From Thalassia testudinum (Eukaryota; Streptophyta; Magnoliopsida; Alismatales; Hydrocharitaceae), in NCBI GenBank assembly GCA_037157565.1, contig JAZHRO010000036.1, forward strand, positions 127,728,001-127,792,000: DNA of 64,000 nt, given 5' to 3'. The notes under the pieces were generated by a model. That model saw nothing but the letters and a program-made list of their open reading frames with translations. It had not been told where the DNA came from and ran no database searches. Below are positions 10,002-21,629 of this stretch, piece after piece; within the stretch, counting starts at the first letter, position 1; every line of letters begins with the position of its first letter. Position numbers and translations under genes: made by a program.

Positions 10002-11096
10002 GATATAGAATCAGAAGTTTGAATTGAGATGGAAGAAGGGGATTTTGTTTAGAATCAGAGGAAAGAGGGGCTATGTGAATGATTTCTGCAAAAATAAGGG
10101 AGCCGAGGCTTAGCCTCGGGGAGAGTGAATTTCTATAGGAGGTTTCAAGGACCTCCTGCAAAATACTGAAGGACTGGATGACATAAGCAGGTGCTGGACC
10201 CAATCAAGACACCCAAAAATTGTTGGGTGACTATAGAGGTTCGGGGCAGATGGACCCCTTGATCAGAAAGATCGTCCACCTGAGAATTACCTGGGCAGCC
10301 AGAGAGGGAGAGTCCCGCGAAGACCCCTACACGGTAGAGCGTCCCCACGGGTTACAGGGTTTCCCCCACCCGACCTCTCTTGTCACTGCGGTTCCAGGTA
10401 GACCAGAATGGGGATCTTGACCTCTTAAGTCTACCAATTTTAGTTTAGGATCAGGGCGCTTAAAGTTTCACTTGAACTTTAGTCTTTTAAGTGCAAAGAG
10501 TGACCTAATTTAAGGTTGGTTGACCCAAGGGATCAATTTTACCTCTTGTTTTCTTTGAGAGCTTTTAGGTCTTGTTTTTTAGGGTTCAAGTGTTTAGAGA
10601 GCCAATTGTTTTAGGTTTTCTTTTGAATAGGTATTTTCAATCAATGGTTTAGGCACACTTCTTTTGGATTTTCTCCATTCTTGAGTTAAGTAGTGTGTCT
10701 CTAAAACCCTAATGTTGAATTTTATGTTGGCTCTACTTGGTCCAGTTAGTTCTTTGTTGGGTAATTAGGGCTCAAGCAAGAATGTGTTAGCCCTTAAATA
10801 CCCTTAATAGTGTGCAGGACTAATGAGTTGAAAACATGCAACTTTTTATGGTTACTAAGTATGGAAGACAGGTTAGCCCTATATTGCTTGTTCTTTTCTT
10901 CTCTTCCTCTTTAGAGTTTAGGGGTTAATAGCGAGAGGAAAAATTTACCTGTCCTCGAAGTGGTTGTCGTGCGGTTGCTTGTCTTCTTGATTTCCTGTAG
11001 TTTTCTGCACAAAAGAGAGGAGATTATCAGAAATTAAAAAGAAACAGGAATGTTTACCTCTAGAATAGCCGTTGCTCCCCGGCAACGGCGCCAAAA
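10002..11096 (-). other. Element 1 leader
   Basis: The untranslated leader between primer site and ORF, closely similar to the leader of element 2. It holds two hairpins: arms CCGAGGC and GCCTCGG at 10103-10119, and arms AGGAGGT and ACCTCCT at 10137-10157. The second lies within sequence matching the first codons of element 2 gag. In element 1 the ATG is lost and a stop follows, so this part is a non-coding remnant that has nevertheless been kept. Confidence 0.65.
11076..11093 (-). promoter_or_regulatory. Primer-binding site for tRNA-Asp, element 1
   Basis: The plus strand reads TCCCCGGCAACGGCGCCA, which equals the 3' end of plant tRNA-Asp(GUC) including CCA. The minus-strand transcript is therefore perfectly complementary to the tRNA over 18 nt. 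It lies 3 nt from the 5' LTR. Use of tRNA-Asp is typical of the Athila lineage. Confidence 0.85.
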
Positions 11097-13798
11097 TGAA
11101 ATGGTGACGGCAATCGGGTTTTATTGTTATAGCGTTGTAGTATAGCCAGTTATTGTCAACATTTCAAAAATTTTTTACTCGGAAAATAAAAGAGTTCCCG
11201 AGGTCGAACTCAGGGAGCAAGTTGTATTCTAGAGATATACATGTTTCTTTTACAAAAAATAAAGAAAGAGAGAGAAAGAATTTGTTGTCTTTTCTTCTTT
11301 TCTCTTTGCTTCTCCTCGTCTCAGATCTTCTGTTATCCTCTTCTTCTTTATCTGCAGTGGTGATGTTCTTCTTCTTCCTTCAGCTGTTCCTGCTCTTCTT
11401 CTTTGAGTTCTTCCCTGTGTTCTCCTCTGCCTCGCCTTCTTCTGTTGTTCTTCAGATCTCCTTCTTTCTTATTTTCTTTTTCCTGTCAGGACGTCGTCTC
11501 TCCTTCTTTCTTCTTTTCCCTTCAGGACGTCGTCTGATTTTCCAATCAGATGACTTAAACCGCTTGTTGCTACAGTGTCTCCCTCAGCTTTCTTCTTCTT
11601 CCGCGGTCCTTCTTCTTCACCTGTGCCTGCACACTTCAGAGTTTACGTCAGGGGGCAAAACCTACTCTACCCCCCCCACCCCTCCGTCTCTCTCTCACAG
11701 AATCCGCTCATAGGATAGCTCTCCCAGAGCTGCCGGGTAGCCGGGTACGGGTCGCGCTCGGGTCCAGGCCCACCGACGTGCGTGGTGGGCGAGGAGTGCA
11801 GGTCAGTCTAAGTCGGGTCGGGTCAGATCCGCGGGGCGTGAGCGCGGATGAGACCGGGTAACCGGACGGGTGAAGGGGACCTCACCCCGTGTGCTGAGGC
11901 AGTAAGCCTCCAGCACTTTTTCGCTTTAAACCGCTGCGCCTCTTCAGACTTTTCCGAGGTGGGACTAAATGTCCCACCTCAATTGAGCGCCCGCAACGGA
12001 GAAAGCAGCGGGCGATCCGGCGTCACGCGAAGCCTTCGCCTTAGCTGCGAGCCTGATGTTTTGTCGAAATGCCTCGCAAGGCCTGGGAGTCGAATCTGGG
12101 CGTGGCGCTGAGCGTGGCGCGCCTGCAGCTACAGGCGGAAGCAGCTCCTTCTGCACGGCAATGGCGGCGGAGGTCGGGTGGCCTGTTCACAGAAAAACGG
12201 CCTCTCGGCCTAATCAGAAGGTGCCGGGAGCTTCGCCAGAGTGCGGCGAAGCTCGTGTGGGTGGTGGCGAGGCGTGGGGCGGCGTGCAAGGGCTTCCCTA
12301 GGTCGGACTGTGGGTCGGAGGATGGGTTTGTTCGGTGGGGTTGCAGAGGGTGATGTGGGGGAAGTGGAAGGGCGGGGGTTGATCAGGGTGAGGAGGCGGA
12401 GGTTTTGCGGTGGTCGGCGAGCCGTGTGGGTTGCTGGGGTGATGGGAGCGGCTCGCCGGAGGATGGCCGGAGACGAAGGGGGTGACGGTGGACAGGAGCG
12501 GTCGAGGGTTTAATCAAATAAAAGACAGTGGGGAAAAGAAAGAGGGGGAGATGGGAGGAGTTCTGACCTAGCTATGGAGACGAAAGGGGCCGGGGCAGGG
12601 CGACAGTCGTATCGACTGTCGCCGGAGAAGAAGATGCCCAGGGAAGGGGCGGCGGCGAGCAGAGAGCCGGAGATGCGCCAGCTGGGTACGGCGTGGCACG
12701 GGAAGAGCAGGGGAAGAAGTCTCTGCTGCTGGTATTGCGGCAAAGCGAAGAGGAGGAGGAGGAGGAACCGTCGGAGATGGTGGGCGTCTGCCGGAGTGAG
12801 AGGAGAGGAAAGTTGGGGGTTTTCTCCGTCAGATCCGAGCTGGGAAGAACGGTGGAGCGACGGGGGTATTTATAGGGACCGAATCAGGGAGGAAGGCGGA
12901 GGGAGACGACGTGTATCCCTCGCCGGAGGACGCCGTAGATGGAAACCCATACCGTCCGTGCGTTCGCACGGCCGGTATGGTGGGTTACAGCGACCAGGGG
13001 GGTGTCCCTGCGACGGCTGACGACGCAGGGCACCCCCGGTTTACTTGCCAGGCTCTCCCCCTCACCCTGCGCGGCGCCATGCTCCGCGCAAGGTCGCCGG
13101 AGCATGGTGCTGGCAGGTTTTGCAGGGGGGACCTGAACGCAAAGAACGAAGGAGAGTTAGGGGCCAAAATGCGAGGGTTCAAAAGTTGAGGGCCAAAAAG
13201 TAAATATATGAGGACCAAAGTGTAAAGTTGGTCAAGGAGGTTTCTTCTTAGGCTCAAATTTTTATACATGACTAATTAGGACCTAAGGAATCTGATGGTG
13301 AATTTCATTTCTATATTAAACCTTGTTTGACCGGTCAATTTATGCGAAAACCCAAATTAAGTTTTTAATTGGGCATGGTTCTCAATGTAGGTCAAAATTG
13401 GTTCTGAAGGCCAAATTGAAGGTTCTAAACCCTAGAGATTATTTTTCTATGAATTTTAGAGGGTTTATTCTATTTTTACTTTGCCTCGAACCTCATGAAT
13501 TGAAGTGGGTTGTTTTAGGGTTACAGATTATCATTTAGTTCCTTGGAATTGCTGTAGCCTTGCTAGATCATCTCATCCCACTTTTATTCTTATTAAGTTG
13601 CTTTGACCTATGTTTGGACCCTGAATTACCCTGTATGCAGATTATACTGGTAAAATTGCATTTTTACCCCTTATGACTTATTTTCTCCTTAAACTCAGAA
13701 TTCTCTGAGTTAAGCCTTTCCTTGAGTTATGTAGGAGCTTTTATCCTTTGTATTAGGTCAAAATGAGCTAGTTATGGCTCATGATGAGGTTCTCATCA
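11097..13798 (-). repeat. Element 1 LTR adjoining the primer site (5' LTR)
   Basis: The 2702-bp partner of 3846-6569 and the copy that would drive transcription. The tRNA-Asp-like box is at 11133-11145, the R/U5 hairpin (arms GAGGTGGGAC and GTCCCACCTC) at 11956-11980, the TATA box at 12867-12874 and the upstream hairpin at 12943-12986. Short ORFs within it are shadows of GC-rich or pyrimidine-rich sequence. Confidence 0.85.
12867..12986 (-). promoter_or_regulatory. Element 1 promoter (TATA box and upstream hairpin)
   Basis: TATAAATA on the minus strand with the CCGTGCG-tt-CGCACGG inverted repeat about 70 bp upstream. Both are unchanged from the 3' LTR. Confidence 0.55.
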
Positions 13799-14961
13799 CC
13801 CCCTAACTTCTCTTCATTTTCTTCAAAAAGGTCCCTTCCGCTATTAACAGTGTGAGCCCATCAAGCACCGACCTTCAATCAAGAATTCCTCCCTGATTGC
13901 TCATTGGAAGGGATGATCTCGAGGAAGTCCTTAATCGCCTAAACGTAGCTTTGGACTCCAAATCTCCTCATGAAGCTCGTGCGAATTCGTGGATTTTAGG
14001 GATCTCTTTCCCTAAAAATCTGAGCTTCTCAAGCTTGTTTCCAAGCTTAGAAGCTTGTCTGAAGGCCTAAAATAGCACCCCCATCGTGAAGCCGAACTCC
14101 TTAACGAGTTCTAGGCCCAGAAATCCTTCATCTCCTCTACCTCCGGCCGGCTCCAGACTCGTCTTCGACGACCTTCTCCCTCTGGTCTCCTCGCCCGCTG
14201 CCACGTAATATAAGCAGAAGGTTTGCCTTCCCCAGCCTCATCCGTACCTCGCCATACCTGCGAAGGGCTTCCTCTCCCTTCAAACGTCGCCGCCCTCCTT
14301 CCCAGAGCACTTCATCCTCTCCAACTCTGGCCCATCATAGCCAAATGCCTTCACCCTCCATCCTCCTCTCTAAGTCCCTCTATCTCCTCCTCTCCTCTTC
14401 CTGATCATTCCCAACCTCTTATCCCTTAGGTCAGACCACCAGCACCCCTCCATTCCCATCGTCTTCTTCCACTCCGCTGACGCTCTGGTGTAGCCTTCCG
14501 CCCGCTATAGATCATCAAATGCCTCGCTGCCACCTCCACGAGCTTCCCCGCATTACCTTGTCAAAAGCACCCTCCCTATTTGCTCGTGCGACCACCAAAA
14601 ACCTACACTAAACTTCTCACTTGCACACACCTTCTCCAAGGTCGCCAGACCTACACACCCACTCTCATGCGACACCACCACCACTGTTACACTCGTCGAC
14701 GACCGGTGAACCTTCTGAGCTTTTCTGACAAGGCCGAGAGGTTGTATCCTCCATTTCAGGTACATGCCGGAGCTTTGCCACTACCTTCATCTTCTCCGGC
14801 TCCGCCAGCTATCTTCGAGTCGTGTTATTCAGCGCCCTCCGCTCCAGGTGCTGCGAATGACTCCCGGGAAGCTCTCCAGACTTCCAATTGAAGTAGCAAG
14901 TGCTTCCCTCGACCTCAAACAGAGACGTCTTCAGCTGCTGTCGTGCGAGGAGGATTGAGGA

Positions 14962-17771
14962 TGTTAACGGGGCTTGATCGTGTTTTAACAGTTAGTTATG
15001 TCGTAGTATAGGTGACCAAGCGTTGTCAACAAATAAAAATTTATTACTCGAAAACCTAAGTATCTGAGGTCGAACACAGGGAGCAATTAGAATTTATTAC
15101 TAATCTCAAGAATGTAATTGAACACTTAGAGTTACTCAAAACTTAATTCAAACTATGTATACATGAGTTCAAAAGTTAATTATGGCAAAAATAAGGAATT
15201 TGGACGTCTGATCATGGGATCAAACGTCTTAAAAAATGTTTTCTCCTATCTTGTTCTTCTTCTTCTTCTTCTTCTGACTTTCTTCCTTTCTTCTTTGTGC
15301 TTTGTCATCCTTATTTCTTCTCTGCAGTTCTCTTACCTTGCTTATTTCTTCTTATTTTCCTCTATCTTCTGCCTTGCCTCTCTTCTACAGTTTCTTTCTC
15401 CTTCTTTTCTCTACAGGTCTTCTTCTTCCTTCTTTGGCTCTGCTTTCTCTTCTTCTTCTGCTTGTCTTTCCCTTTCTTTATTTCTTCTTCCTTCTTCAGT
15501 TCCTCTGCCTTGTCGTTCCTTCTCTTTTTCCTCTGCAAAGCTTCCTTCCCTCTTCTGCTTCTCTTTCGCTTGCAGCGGCTAAGTCCCTGCTTCCTTCTTC
15601 AGTTCCTTCCCTGCACAAACCAAAGAGAGCAAAACCTACCCCTCTACCCACACCCGCATCTCTCTCTCTCTGTATATCACTCTTCAGCATGCTCTCCCAG
15701 AGCCGAGTAATCGGGTTGGGTCGCGCGCCTTGGTCTAAGTGCATCGGCGTGGGTGTGGTGCGCGAGGAGTGCTTAAGAGGGTTGTCGGGTCGGGCACCAG
15801 ATCCGCGTGTTGAGCTCACGGACGAGGTGCGTGGATAGGTGAGGAGGGACCTCACCCCAGTGTATTGGAGGCAACCCAAGGATAGCACAAAATCAATATA
15901 AAGTACTCAAGCACCTTGTGACTTACTGAGGTGGGACTAATGCTCCACCGCTCTTTCTCGCGCGCCCGTAGCAGACCGTTCCTCCAATTGCAGCAATTGT
16001 AGGTTTCACGGTGCCACTTTCTGGGACAGATGACTTTGTGAGATCTCCCTGAATCTACTGCACCTGGAATCCTGAAGTCCTTCAACTTGGAGCGGGTGTG
16101 CAACCTCCTCGAGTCACCGCTAATGGCGACTGAAGCTCAAACCCTGCTGAACACAAAATGAAGCTTGTAGCTCTATCAGACCACAGGGGGACCTTCGCCG
16201 TGTCACAGCGAAGGTAAGGCGGTAGGTGGCAGGCCACGGGGTGGCCTAGGCGTGCGTGCCTAGGTCGCTCTGTGGCCGGACGGATGGGTTAGGTCGGGGG
16301 GCAGTTGTGGCGGTGTAGGTGGTCTGTGGATGAGTGGAGGATGTTCAGTGGAGTGTGGTGGAGGTTATGCGGTGGTGGCGAGACATGTGGGGCTACGGAG
16401 TGACGGGAGCGTCTCGCCGAAGGGTGGCCAGAGATGAGGAAGATGGCGGTGGACAGCGGCGGTCGAGGAGCGTTTGGTGAAATAGGATGAGGGAAATGAA
16501 AGAGGGGATAGAGATGAACAATTCTAACCTAACTAAGTGGACGAAGGCGGCGAGAGGGCGGCTGGCAGTACCTGCTGTCGCTGGAGAAGAAGGCGTCCAG
16601 TGGAGGAAGACGGCAGCGACGACGGAGCTAGGGAAGTGTGCACAGGTGCTGCGCGACGCAGAGGATGAGGAGGACACCTCTGCCACTGGTATTGTGGAAG
16701 AGCGACGAGGAAGAGGAGGGGGGGCTCACCGGAGCTTGCTGGACCCCTTGGCCGGAGGAGAGGAAGAGGAAATCGAGGTGGAATTCCAGCCAAGTTGAGC
16801 TGAGGAGGTGTGACCGGAGTTGGGGGTCAATTTATAGGCACAGGCAGGAACTCCTGTGCTTGGAAGACAAGCTTCCAAGCGCGGGAATCCTCGCTGGAGA
16901 TGGAATTAGTTAAGAGACCCAAATCTCTCGTGCATTCGCACGACAGTTTGGGTGCAAATCAGGGATCAAGATTGAGTTCAGATGGAAGGGAATTCCTCAG
17001 AGAATCTCCCTTCCAAATCTGGGAGGAGATCTCTGAGGAATCGGAGAGTATTCCCTCTCTATTCCTCTCCAGAGTAGGATTTCTCCCAATTAATGGTGGA
17101 GGGACCTGCTTGTAAGAGTGGTGAGAAGTTAGGGGGTTTATGCAATGGCTTTCAAAAGATAGGAACCAAAATGTAATTTGGTGTACTAATTTGCAAAGTA
17201 GGTCAAGATGACCTCCCCTTAGGTCCAAATTTTGGTACAAACCTAATTTGAACCTAAGGAATCCAATGGTAAAGTTGGATTTTAGGTTTGACCACGTTTG
17301 ACTGGATATTTTATGCAAAAACCCAAATTAGGTCAATTGATGAGCTTGGACCCTAATCTAGGTCAAACTAGGTTCCAAAGGCCAAATTGAATGTTCTAAA
17401 CCCTAGGGGAGATTTTTCCTTGAATTTTAGAGGGCTTACTTTATTTTTATCCTAACCGAAACCTTGTTGAATTAAGTAGGTCTGTTTTAGGGTTACAAGA
17501 TGTCATTTAATTCCTAGTTTGCACATAAACCCATTTCTGATTAAACCAACCCACTTTTTATCTTATTCAGATCATTTGACCTATGTTTTGTCTCTGAGAA
17601 ATCCCGTTTATGTACTGCAATGGTAAAATTGCAGTTTTAACCTTTATTTCATGTTTTCTTCTCAGAACACTTATTCCTTCGATTAAGCTCTCTTCTAAGT
17701 TATGCAGGAGCTTTTATTCTCTTTATTAGGTCAAAATGAGCTAGTTATGGCTCATGATGAGGCTTTCATCA
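14962..17771 (-). mobile_element. Athila-like solo LTR inside LTR B
   Basis: From TGTTAACGGGGC to ...GGCTTTCATCA, 2810 bp, with an exact GAGGA duplication (14957-14961 and 17772-17776). Joining the flanks restores the LTR B sequence that matches LTR A near 2190-2240. The layout is that of the element 1 and 2 LTRs: a shortened tRNA-Asp-like box (15000-15011), a pyrimidine-rich tract (about 15235-15620), an imperfect R/U5 hairpin (15928-15949), TATA box and upstream hairpin, and the shared terminus. No internal region remains, which indicates recombination between LTRs. Confidence 0.82.
16829..16951 (-). promoter_or_regulatory. Promoter elements of the 14962 solo LTR
   Basis: TATAAATT on the minus strand at 16829-16836. 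About 80 bp upstream is the inverted repeat CTCGTGC-att-GCACGA, extended by CCAAA and TTTGG (16919-16951). Confidence 0.5.
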
Positions 17772-18579
17772 GAGGACATATAGTCCCACATCATAGAATC
17801 AGAAGTCGTTCGTGCGAGATAAGAGGAACTTGTCCCCTCGACCCCTCGCCCAAGACACGGGGGTTGGGTCCGTACGCATGTGCCTCCTCGCGCTCACTCG
17901 CCACCACCACGTAGGTGAGTCTGGTACCTGGTCCGAATACCCGATTGTTGACCCAATTGTCCCTTGGGTCTGAGAGAAGAAGAAAAAGAAGAGAGAGAGG
18001 GGGGGTTTGCCCTTTGCGCCTCTGCTCTCTACACTTAACCGATTCTGAGGCCTTCGCCTCTGTGCTGTGTTGTGGTTGCCTCTCACTTGAGGCATGAAGG
18101 AGAGAGAAGGAGGCCTTTGCCTCTTTTGTTGGAGCTATGCCTTGGTGCCTTGAGAAACTTAAGGCGACTGATGCCTTGTGCCTTCGTATGATTTCTGCTG
18201 GTGCCTTAATTCTACACACTATGGAAATATTTGATAAACTTGGTTGGCATGGATATTTGGCTGAGATTTACTGTTCAATTATTTGAGATACTTGTGAGCT
18301 TAATTTCAGGAGTTAATTTGGTGATTTAAATCACCATTTCAACCCATTCTTTTTGCACTTTGCTACTTGATTTCGTATTGTAATGACCTATCCTGTTACT
18401 TTTTACCCAGATAAGACGTCTGGAGTTTCAGCTAGACGTCTATCCAGACATCTGGACACGTGCCCGGACGTCTGAAAGTGAGATTTTCGTACTTTGCCTT
18501 GCACTCTGCATGCGGGCTGCGTGCAGAGGCCGCTCCCTCTCTCTCTCTCTCCTTCACCCCTCAAACCCTAACTTCCCTC

Positions 18580-18587
18580 TATATAAA
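18580..18587 (+). promoter_or_regulatory. TATA box of element 3 left LTR
   Basis: CCCTCTATATAAACCCC, matched at 41819-41826 in the right LTR. Element 2 has inserted about 130 bp downstream, so a transcript from this promoter would now run into element 2. Confidence 0.6.
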
Positions 18588-18716
18588 CCCCCTCCCTTCT
18601 CCTCTCCTCTCCTCCTCACACTCAAGACACCACCATCTCCACCTTCTCCGCGACAGCCATGTTCCCCTCCCATCCCTGCTGCTGCAGCTGCGGCGAGGAA
18701 GAGAGAGCCGGCGAAG

Positions 18717-21629
18717 TGGTGGCGCTTTTATCGCTATAGTTATTATAGTCGTTGCAGTATTTGATAAAAATGGTTACAAGTCTAATATAATTTGTTACTC
18801 GGAATGAAAATTTCCTGAGGTCGAACTCAGGGAGCAATCTTACAATTCCAGAAGCATGAATTCACAATACAATGTTTTACAAAAATAAGTCAAAGGAGAG
18901 AGAGAGAGTTTGTCTTCTTCTTCTTCTCTTCCCTCTTTCCTTCGTCTCTGCTTGTCTTCTTTCCCTTCTTATTCTTTCTTTCTTTGCGGCTGCAGAGGCT
19001 TCTGCTTTCTGCTAAGTCCTTCTTTCTTTTTTTCTGATTTTCTTCTTTCTTCTTCTTCTCTTGCTCTTCTTTTCTTTTTCCTTCTCTTATTTCTCAGCAG
19101 TTGTGGCCCTTCATCTTCTTCTTTTCTTTTTGTTGCGACTGTCTTCTTCTTTCTTTTCCTCTTCTGTTGCTTAGTCCTTCTTCTTCTCTCTACGATAGCT
19201 AAGTGTCTTCTTCTTCTCTTTTCTTTCTTTAGCTGCGGTTCCTTTTTCTTCTTCTTCTTTCTTTTGCTCTGGCTGCTGACTCTCCTTCTCTTTCGCTGAC
19301 GTTTGATTCAGCGCTCAGACAACTTAACCGCTCGGTTGCTACAGTGCAGCTCCTCCTTTTTTTTTCTTCAGCTCCCTTCTTTCTTCTTCTTCTTTCGTCT
19401 GCTTCTTCCTTCTTCTTCCCTTTCTCTCTTCCGTGCGACTAAGTCTCAGTCGCTCCTCATCTCCTTCCTTCCTTCCTGCGCGCGCACACACACATTAGAG
19501 CAAAACCTACCCTACCCCTTCCCCGCGTCTCTCTCTCTGGATCTCTCTTTGGAAAGCTCTCCCAAAGTCGGGTAATCGGGTCGGGTCACATGCCCAGGTC
19601 TAGGCGCACCGGCGTGGGTGGTGCGCGAGGAGTGCACAAGAGGGTGTCGGGTCAGATCGCGCCTGATCCGTGTGGTGAACTCACGGATGAGGGCGGTGAT
19701 AGGTGAGGGACCTCACCCCGTGTGCTTTCGGAGGCGATGAGCCTAAAGCACAAAAACAATTTAAGTGTGGACGTGAGGCCACACACTTACGAGGTGGGAC
19801 TAAAGTCCCACCTCCGATCTCGGGCGCCCGCAGGAGAGGGCTTTGCACAATTGGGGCAGCATCGATGCTTGCGACCCCAATGGAAGTTCGGGGTGTGAGC
19901 GTGACTCCTTTCAGCATCACCTGGAGCTCACGCTGGAGCTTAGGAGACCTGGAGCTATCTGCAGAGAAGCTCTGCTGCTCGTCAATGGCGGCGAGGAGGG
20001 CAACACCTGAACACGAAAATGGCCTTGCGGCCACGTCAAAAATTTCCAGGAAGGTTCGCCAGAGTACGGCGTGTGCGGTGTGGGGGTCGGCGAGGCGGAG
20101 AGTGCCTGCGGCCGTGTGCCTAGGTCACTCTGCATGCTTGCGAATGGGTGCGTTCGGGAGGTGGTCTTGAGAGGTGTTGGCGATCAATGGAGATGGGGAA
20201 TCGCTGGAGTGGAGTGAGGGGAAGCTTCTGGGCTTGTTGGCGAGGGGTGGAAAGGTTTGTGGAAGTGGGGCGATCTCGTCGGAGATGGTGGCCGGAGGCG
20301 GAGTAGATGAAGGTGGTCGTGGCAGTCGAGGGGTTTAAAAAACTAATTCAAGAAAGGAAAAGTGAGAGGAGAGTAAGGAGAAAATTTCTACCTACTTAGT
20401 TGACGAAGGGGGAGAGGGAGACTGCCCGGCGCATGCCTGCCGGAGCTGAGGACGAAGGTGCCCAGGGAAGGAGTGACGGCAACGAGGAAGAGAGCTGAGG
20501 ACGCCAGCTGGTGCAGCCTAGCGTGGGACGACGAGGCGGAGTGGGCTCTACTGCAGGTATGGCAGCAGAGCGACGAGGAGGAGGAGGAGGGTTCGTCGGA
20601 AGCTTAGGGCAATCTAACCGGAGAGAGAGGAGACGAAAGAGGAGGGTATTCTCGGCCAGAAGTAGCTTGTCGAGGATGGTAGCCCCTGCCGCTCCTTATA
20701 AAGGTGTTGGCGAGGGGAGAGTCTCAAGAAAGCGGCGTGGAGGGATCGCCGGAGCATGGCCGGAAAGCCGGCCCATTCCTTTCGTGCGTTCGCACGAAAG
20801 GCATGGGCGGCTGCAGGGCAAGGCAGGGGGTTCCTGCGAAAGAGGACGACGCAGGGAACCCCCCGCTCGTTCCTGAGAGCGGCCCCCTTACCCTGCGCAA
20901 CACCATCCTCCGCGCAAGGTCGCCGGAGGTATGGTGCCTGCGCAGGGTGGCAGGAGGGACCGTTCTGCAAAGAACGAAGGAGAGGATAGGGGTCTAATTG
21001 CAAGGGTTTCAAACGATAAGGGTTAAAAAGTAATTTAAGAGGACCAATTTGTAAAGTCAGTCAAGATGGTCTTCTCTTAGGCTCAAATTTTTATACCAGC
21101 CTAATTTGAACCTAAGGATTTTAATGGTGAAATTTTATTTTAGGTTTGACCAGGTTTGATCGATCAATTTGCGTAAAAACCCAAATTAAATGATAAATTG
21201 GGTATGGTTCTCAATTTAGGTCAAAATAGGTTGCAAAGGTCAAATTGAAGGTTATAGATCCTAGGGAATATTTTTATATGAATTTTAGAGGGTTTAATTG
21301 ATTTTTATCCTACCTCGAACCTCGTGAATTAAAGCTGATTTGTTTTAGGGTTACAGGATGTCATTTAATTTCTAGAAGTTACTATAACCCTTTTCAGATC
21401 AGAACATCCTACTTCCTTCCTTATTAAGCTTATTTGACCTGTGTTTAGATCCTTAGATACCCTGTTTGTGTACTGCATTGGTAAAATTACAATTTTACCC
21501 CTTATGATTTATTTTATTCTTTGATTCAGAGTTTTCTGAATTAGGCCTCACTTTAGATTTTGTAGGAGCTTGTTCACACTTATTTAGATGAAATTGTACT
21601 AGTTAGGGTTCATGATGAGGTTCTCATCA
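18717..21629 (-). repeat. Element 2 3' LTR
   Basis: Matches 29833-32770 over its length. It contains the tRNA-Asp-like box GTCGTTGCAGTAT (18748-18760), a long pyrimidine-rich tract (about 18905-19480), a perfect 11-bp-arm hairpin (19791-19814), the TATA box and an upstream hairpin. It ends CTCATCA at the polypurine tract. Confidence 0.85.
20696..20808 (-). promoter_or_regulatory. Element 2 3' LTR promoter elements
   Basis: CTTTATAA on the minus strand at 20696-20703. Upstream is a strong hairpin with arms CCTTTCGTGCG and CGCACGAAAGG inside a longer inverted repeat (20771-20808). Confidence 0.5.

Larger units (their letters stand above)
3846..13798 (-). mobile_element. Element 1: non-autonomous Athila-like LTR retrotransposon
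   Basis: A complete element on the minus strand with 2.7-kb LTRs, an exact CCCCC target duplication (3841-3845 and 13799-13803), a tRNA-Asp primer site and a polypurine tract. Its leader (about 10085-11096) and 3' region (6570-8110) are close relatives of those in element 2 (28818-29832 and 21630-23170). Gag, protease, RT, RNase H and integrase are absent; a single 584-codon ORF of unknown function sits in their place. The LTRs agree closely by eye, so it is relatively young. It has inserted into LTR B. I infer that it depends on an Athila relative such as the element 2 family for its proteins. Confidence 0.85.

Noticed and set aside
11076..11093. Possible tRNA-Asp gene
   Set aside because: Only the 3' end (as primer site) and a short 5'-like box are present, in the wrong order; no complete cloverleaf.
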